Assembly (NCBI RefSeq): GCF_000003605.2
Contig: NW_003146283.1
Span: forward strand, 364,232 to 383,652
Length of the DNA stretch: 19,421 nt
Source: Saccoglossus kowalevskii
Taxonomy: Eukaryota > Hemichordata > Enteropneusta > Harrimaniidae
Direction of reading: 5' to 3'
Both the position numbers and the translations under genes were made by a program. Within the stretch, counting starts at the first letter, position 1; each line of letters begins with the position of its first letter. Shown here piece by piece: positions 17,224-19,421 of the stretch. The notes under the pieces are model-generated. The model was not told the origin of the DNA. It searched no databases and saw nothing but the letters and a program-made list of their open reading frames with translations.

Positions 17224-17523
17224 TTAAAGGGCGGTAGTCGTTGCGCCGCGCATGTGTTTGTGTTGATAAACATTGATTTTCCCACAATCCAATGCGCTCC
17301 TCTAATGAATCGCACGTATGAGGTTTGACCCGGGCGCGACCTTAACTGATTACCGCCGGGGACTCCTTCGATGCCTTCCAATCACCTAAAAAAAAACTAA
17401 TTGAAGCTTGGTAACGTCTCAGTTTGTACTAGTTGATCTGCGCAACAGCCAAAGTCGCCATCTTTGTTTATATGAGACCCATGTATCTCGCGCATGCGTG
17501 GCGTGAAGACTACCACCCTTTAA
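17224..17523. mobile_element. 300-bp TTAA-flanked MITE, group A
   Basis: Left end TTAAAGGGCGGTAGTCGTTG; right end on the opposite strand TTAAAGGGTGGTAGTCTTCA, then CGCCACGCATGCGCG. The interior is collinear with the complement of 13328-13603 (ATGGGTCTCATATAAAC, AAAGATGGCGACTTTGGCTG, GGTTACC-like block, A/T tract, GCATCGAAGGAGTC, GGCGGTAATCAG). It has an extra stretch (GGTCAAACCTCATACGTGCG) that is also present in the half-copy at 10068-10190. Confidence 0.85.
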
Positions 17524-18903
17524 CGCTACCCCTTTAGCTGTCAATAATTCCATTTTATACCAAATTAGCATATACCACGTTCCCTCAATCCAACACACTA
17601 CTCCATGGTAACACTGAGAACTACAAGCAATGTGGAAATTTATGTTTATGGCCGGAAAAAAATGTAATTCAGCTTAATCCCTTGCGAACAGCTTATTTCA
17701 TGAATACCAGCAGAAATTAAACGAATCACGTTTAAAAGAAGCCGACAGTGAATATTTCCCACTCAGAACAACATTTCCGATTCAGAAAATTTCGCAAATC
17801 GTCCACTGTGGTCATAATTATATGACTCAACACAGATTCGTCACTAAAAAACACACACAGGTGTGTTACCAAAGCAACAGTCCGACAATCCTAATCGAGT
17901 TCCTATGTAGGCAGCATCGATAAATATACAATTACAGCTTGGCAGCAAAAAAAAAAAAATATATATATATATATATATAATAAAACTGTAGACTGCTAAT
18001 AAATTCAGTCAATTCAAATTTGTTGTTTGTGGTTTCCAACCGTACAGACAGAGATTTGGCGGGAATGCCGAAATACGCTTTGTTTTTGAGGCAATATGAC
18101 ATATTTCCGTTCGATGATATATTTTCAAAAATTAAAGATTTTTTTTTGTTAATTCCATTTCCTAAGACACTTCATCTAAATTATTAAATAACTGATTGAA
18201 AATTCTCTGTCAAATGTTGTCGAAGTCCTACCTGCTCAGACGGAACGCTCCCCTCGCATCTGTACTTTGGACTCTGTTTCGAAAATAATGACAACATCGC
18301 AAATTAATATTTGAACCGTGTTCTACCAACACATAGCAATATGAAACGCACGTCGGTATATATGATCTACTTTGTGCAGTAGACACAGTAGATGAACTTT
18401 ATGGCACATAACAGCGAGTCATCAATGAACTGACGTTAATTGGCAGATATAAAAATGCGTTGGAGAGAAGTGACCATCAACAACGCAAACAAACACTGCT
18501 AGCCTCGCCCTGAAATGGTGAAAGCAAAATACTAGTATCACATTGGCTGGAATCGAGGCTGAAATCCATGGAATTAAATACGTATACATCGCCAGGACAG
18601 CTGGATGGTATGTGGTCTCTACAGCTTGAATAACTACGACTTCATGTTTATAAAAACGTATTAATAGAGATTTATAGACTGGGGTTGAATGGAATGTTGC
18701 ATTCCCGAGCGATGGATTAAATATACAATTTCTAAAATTTAATGTTATTTGATTATAATTATATTATCACTGCTGTACAACACATTGGCACTGTATGTCG
18801 ACGTCTCAGTACCGAAGAGCGCCACTTGAACATGGTACCATATCACCGGGCATATCACGTGACAACACGCAAGTGAGAACAGATTATTTTCTACACCAAG
18901 TGT
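17524..18903. other. Gene-free AT-rich region
   Basis: Nothing recognisable as a gene. It contains an A13 run followed by (TA)10 at 17947-17979. Confidence 0.45.
17947..17979. repeat. A13-(TA)10 microsatellite
   Basis: Thirteen A residues followed by ten TA units in non-coding DNA. Confidence 0.95.
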
Positions 18904-19036
18904 TTAAAGGGCGGCTGTCGTCGTGTTGCGTCCTGTTCGATATGGGACTCATAGCGACGTATACAACGCGTGTAAAATACATTGTTTATTTAAATTAAAT
19001 TTGAACACGCGCTGCGCGACGACCACCGCGCTTTAA
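18904..19036. mobile_element. 133-bp TTAA-flanked MITE, group B
   Basis: Left end TTAAAGGGCGGCTGTCGTCG; right end on the opposite strand TTAAAGCGCGGTGGTCGTCG, then CGCAGCGCG. The interior (ATATGGGACTCAT, ATACAACGCGTGTAAAATAC, AATTTGAACACGCG) defines the short group and is shared with 9530-9643 and 17119-17223. There is no ORF. It is the best preserved short copy. Confidence 0.8.
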
Positions 19037-19421
19037 TTTATAGAGATGTCGCGTCGTGTTAGATACGAGACCCATATCAATGTGTATATGTGTTTTCTCA
19101 GCATATTCGTGTTACTGATGGAAACAAGTGACATTTTACTAATAATATACTAAATACCAAGAATTTATTCATTTTGCAATAAATTGTACTTGTAATTGTA
19201 CGGGGTCACTAGCCTAATTGTCGTGGCAAAGATTTCATTTTCGTGTATGATGGCCATTTTGTTGGTATTAAAATTTACTATTTGTTGTTGTGGTTGAGGT
19301 AATATGTCATACCTCATTATTTTTATTTCAAAAATATTTAAATTGATATTTATTTCCAATGTGTTCTAAAAATAATTATTTAAATATGATTTAACCGATC
19401 CCTGGAACTGATAGCTTATCT
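19037..19421. other. Right edge of window
   Basis: No recognisable gene. GTCGCGTCGTGTT and GAGACCCATATC near 19048-19078 faintly echo MITE interior words and may be another decayed fragment. Confidence 0.35.

Overview
This is a 19.4-kb piece of animal nuclear DNA. It is AT-rich, has one split gene with consensus GT-AG introns, long non-coding stretches, minisatellites and many small non-autonomous transposons. It shows no operons or Shine-Dalgarno sites. The gene families (LITAF-domain protein, Golgi sulfotransferase, BTB-kelch protein) are metazoan. The high density of small inverted-repeat elements fits a marine invertebrate, such as an invertebrate deuterostome or a mollusc, but the sequence does not settle the taxon.

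Layout. (1) 963-2824, plus strand: a three-exon gene for a 234-aa LITAF/CDIP-like protein, with a Pro/Gln/Tyr-rich N-terminus carrying a PPSY motif and a complete C-terminal LITAF zinc domain. Exon phases join perfectly and both introns have good splice signals. A 74-bp minisatellite in intron 1 appears to be a tandem amplification of the exon 1/donor junction. (2) 3470-4000: a 531-bp TA-flanked inverted-repeat element. (3) 4974-6185, minus strand: an uninterrupted 403-aa type II membrane sulfotransferase with both PAPS-binding motifs, convergent to the LITAF gene. (4) 6186-10480: no recognisable gene; several inverted-repeat elements, at 7032-7323, 7625-7789, 9530-9643 and 10068-10190. (5) 10484-12034, minus strand: an uninterrupted 516-aa BTB-BACK-kelch protein. 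(6) 12035-19421: no recognisable gene; a 39-bp (13-codon) minisatellite, more TTAA-flanked elements, and a mosaic at about 16390-17523 where one transposon sits inside a 21-bp satellite and two others abut.

The three genes do not form a pathway. LITAF proteins act at endosomal/lysosomal membranes, the sulfotransferase would modify glycans in the Golgi, and BTB-kelch proteins usually serve as Cullin-3 substrate adaptors. The most distinctive content is the repeat landscape: a TTAA-flanked MITE family with at least seven recognisable copies or relics in at least two size classes, two other TIR elements with clear ends, and the gene-derived intronic minisatellite. I found no tRNA, rRNA, CRISPR array or viral gene.
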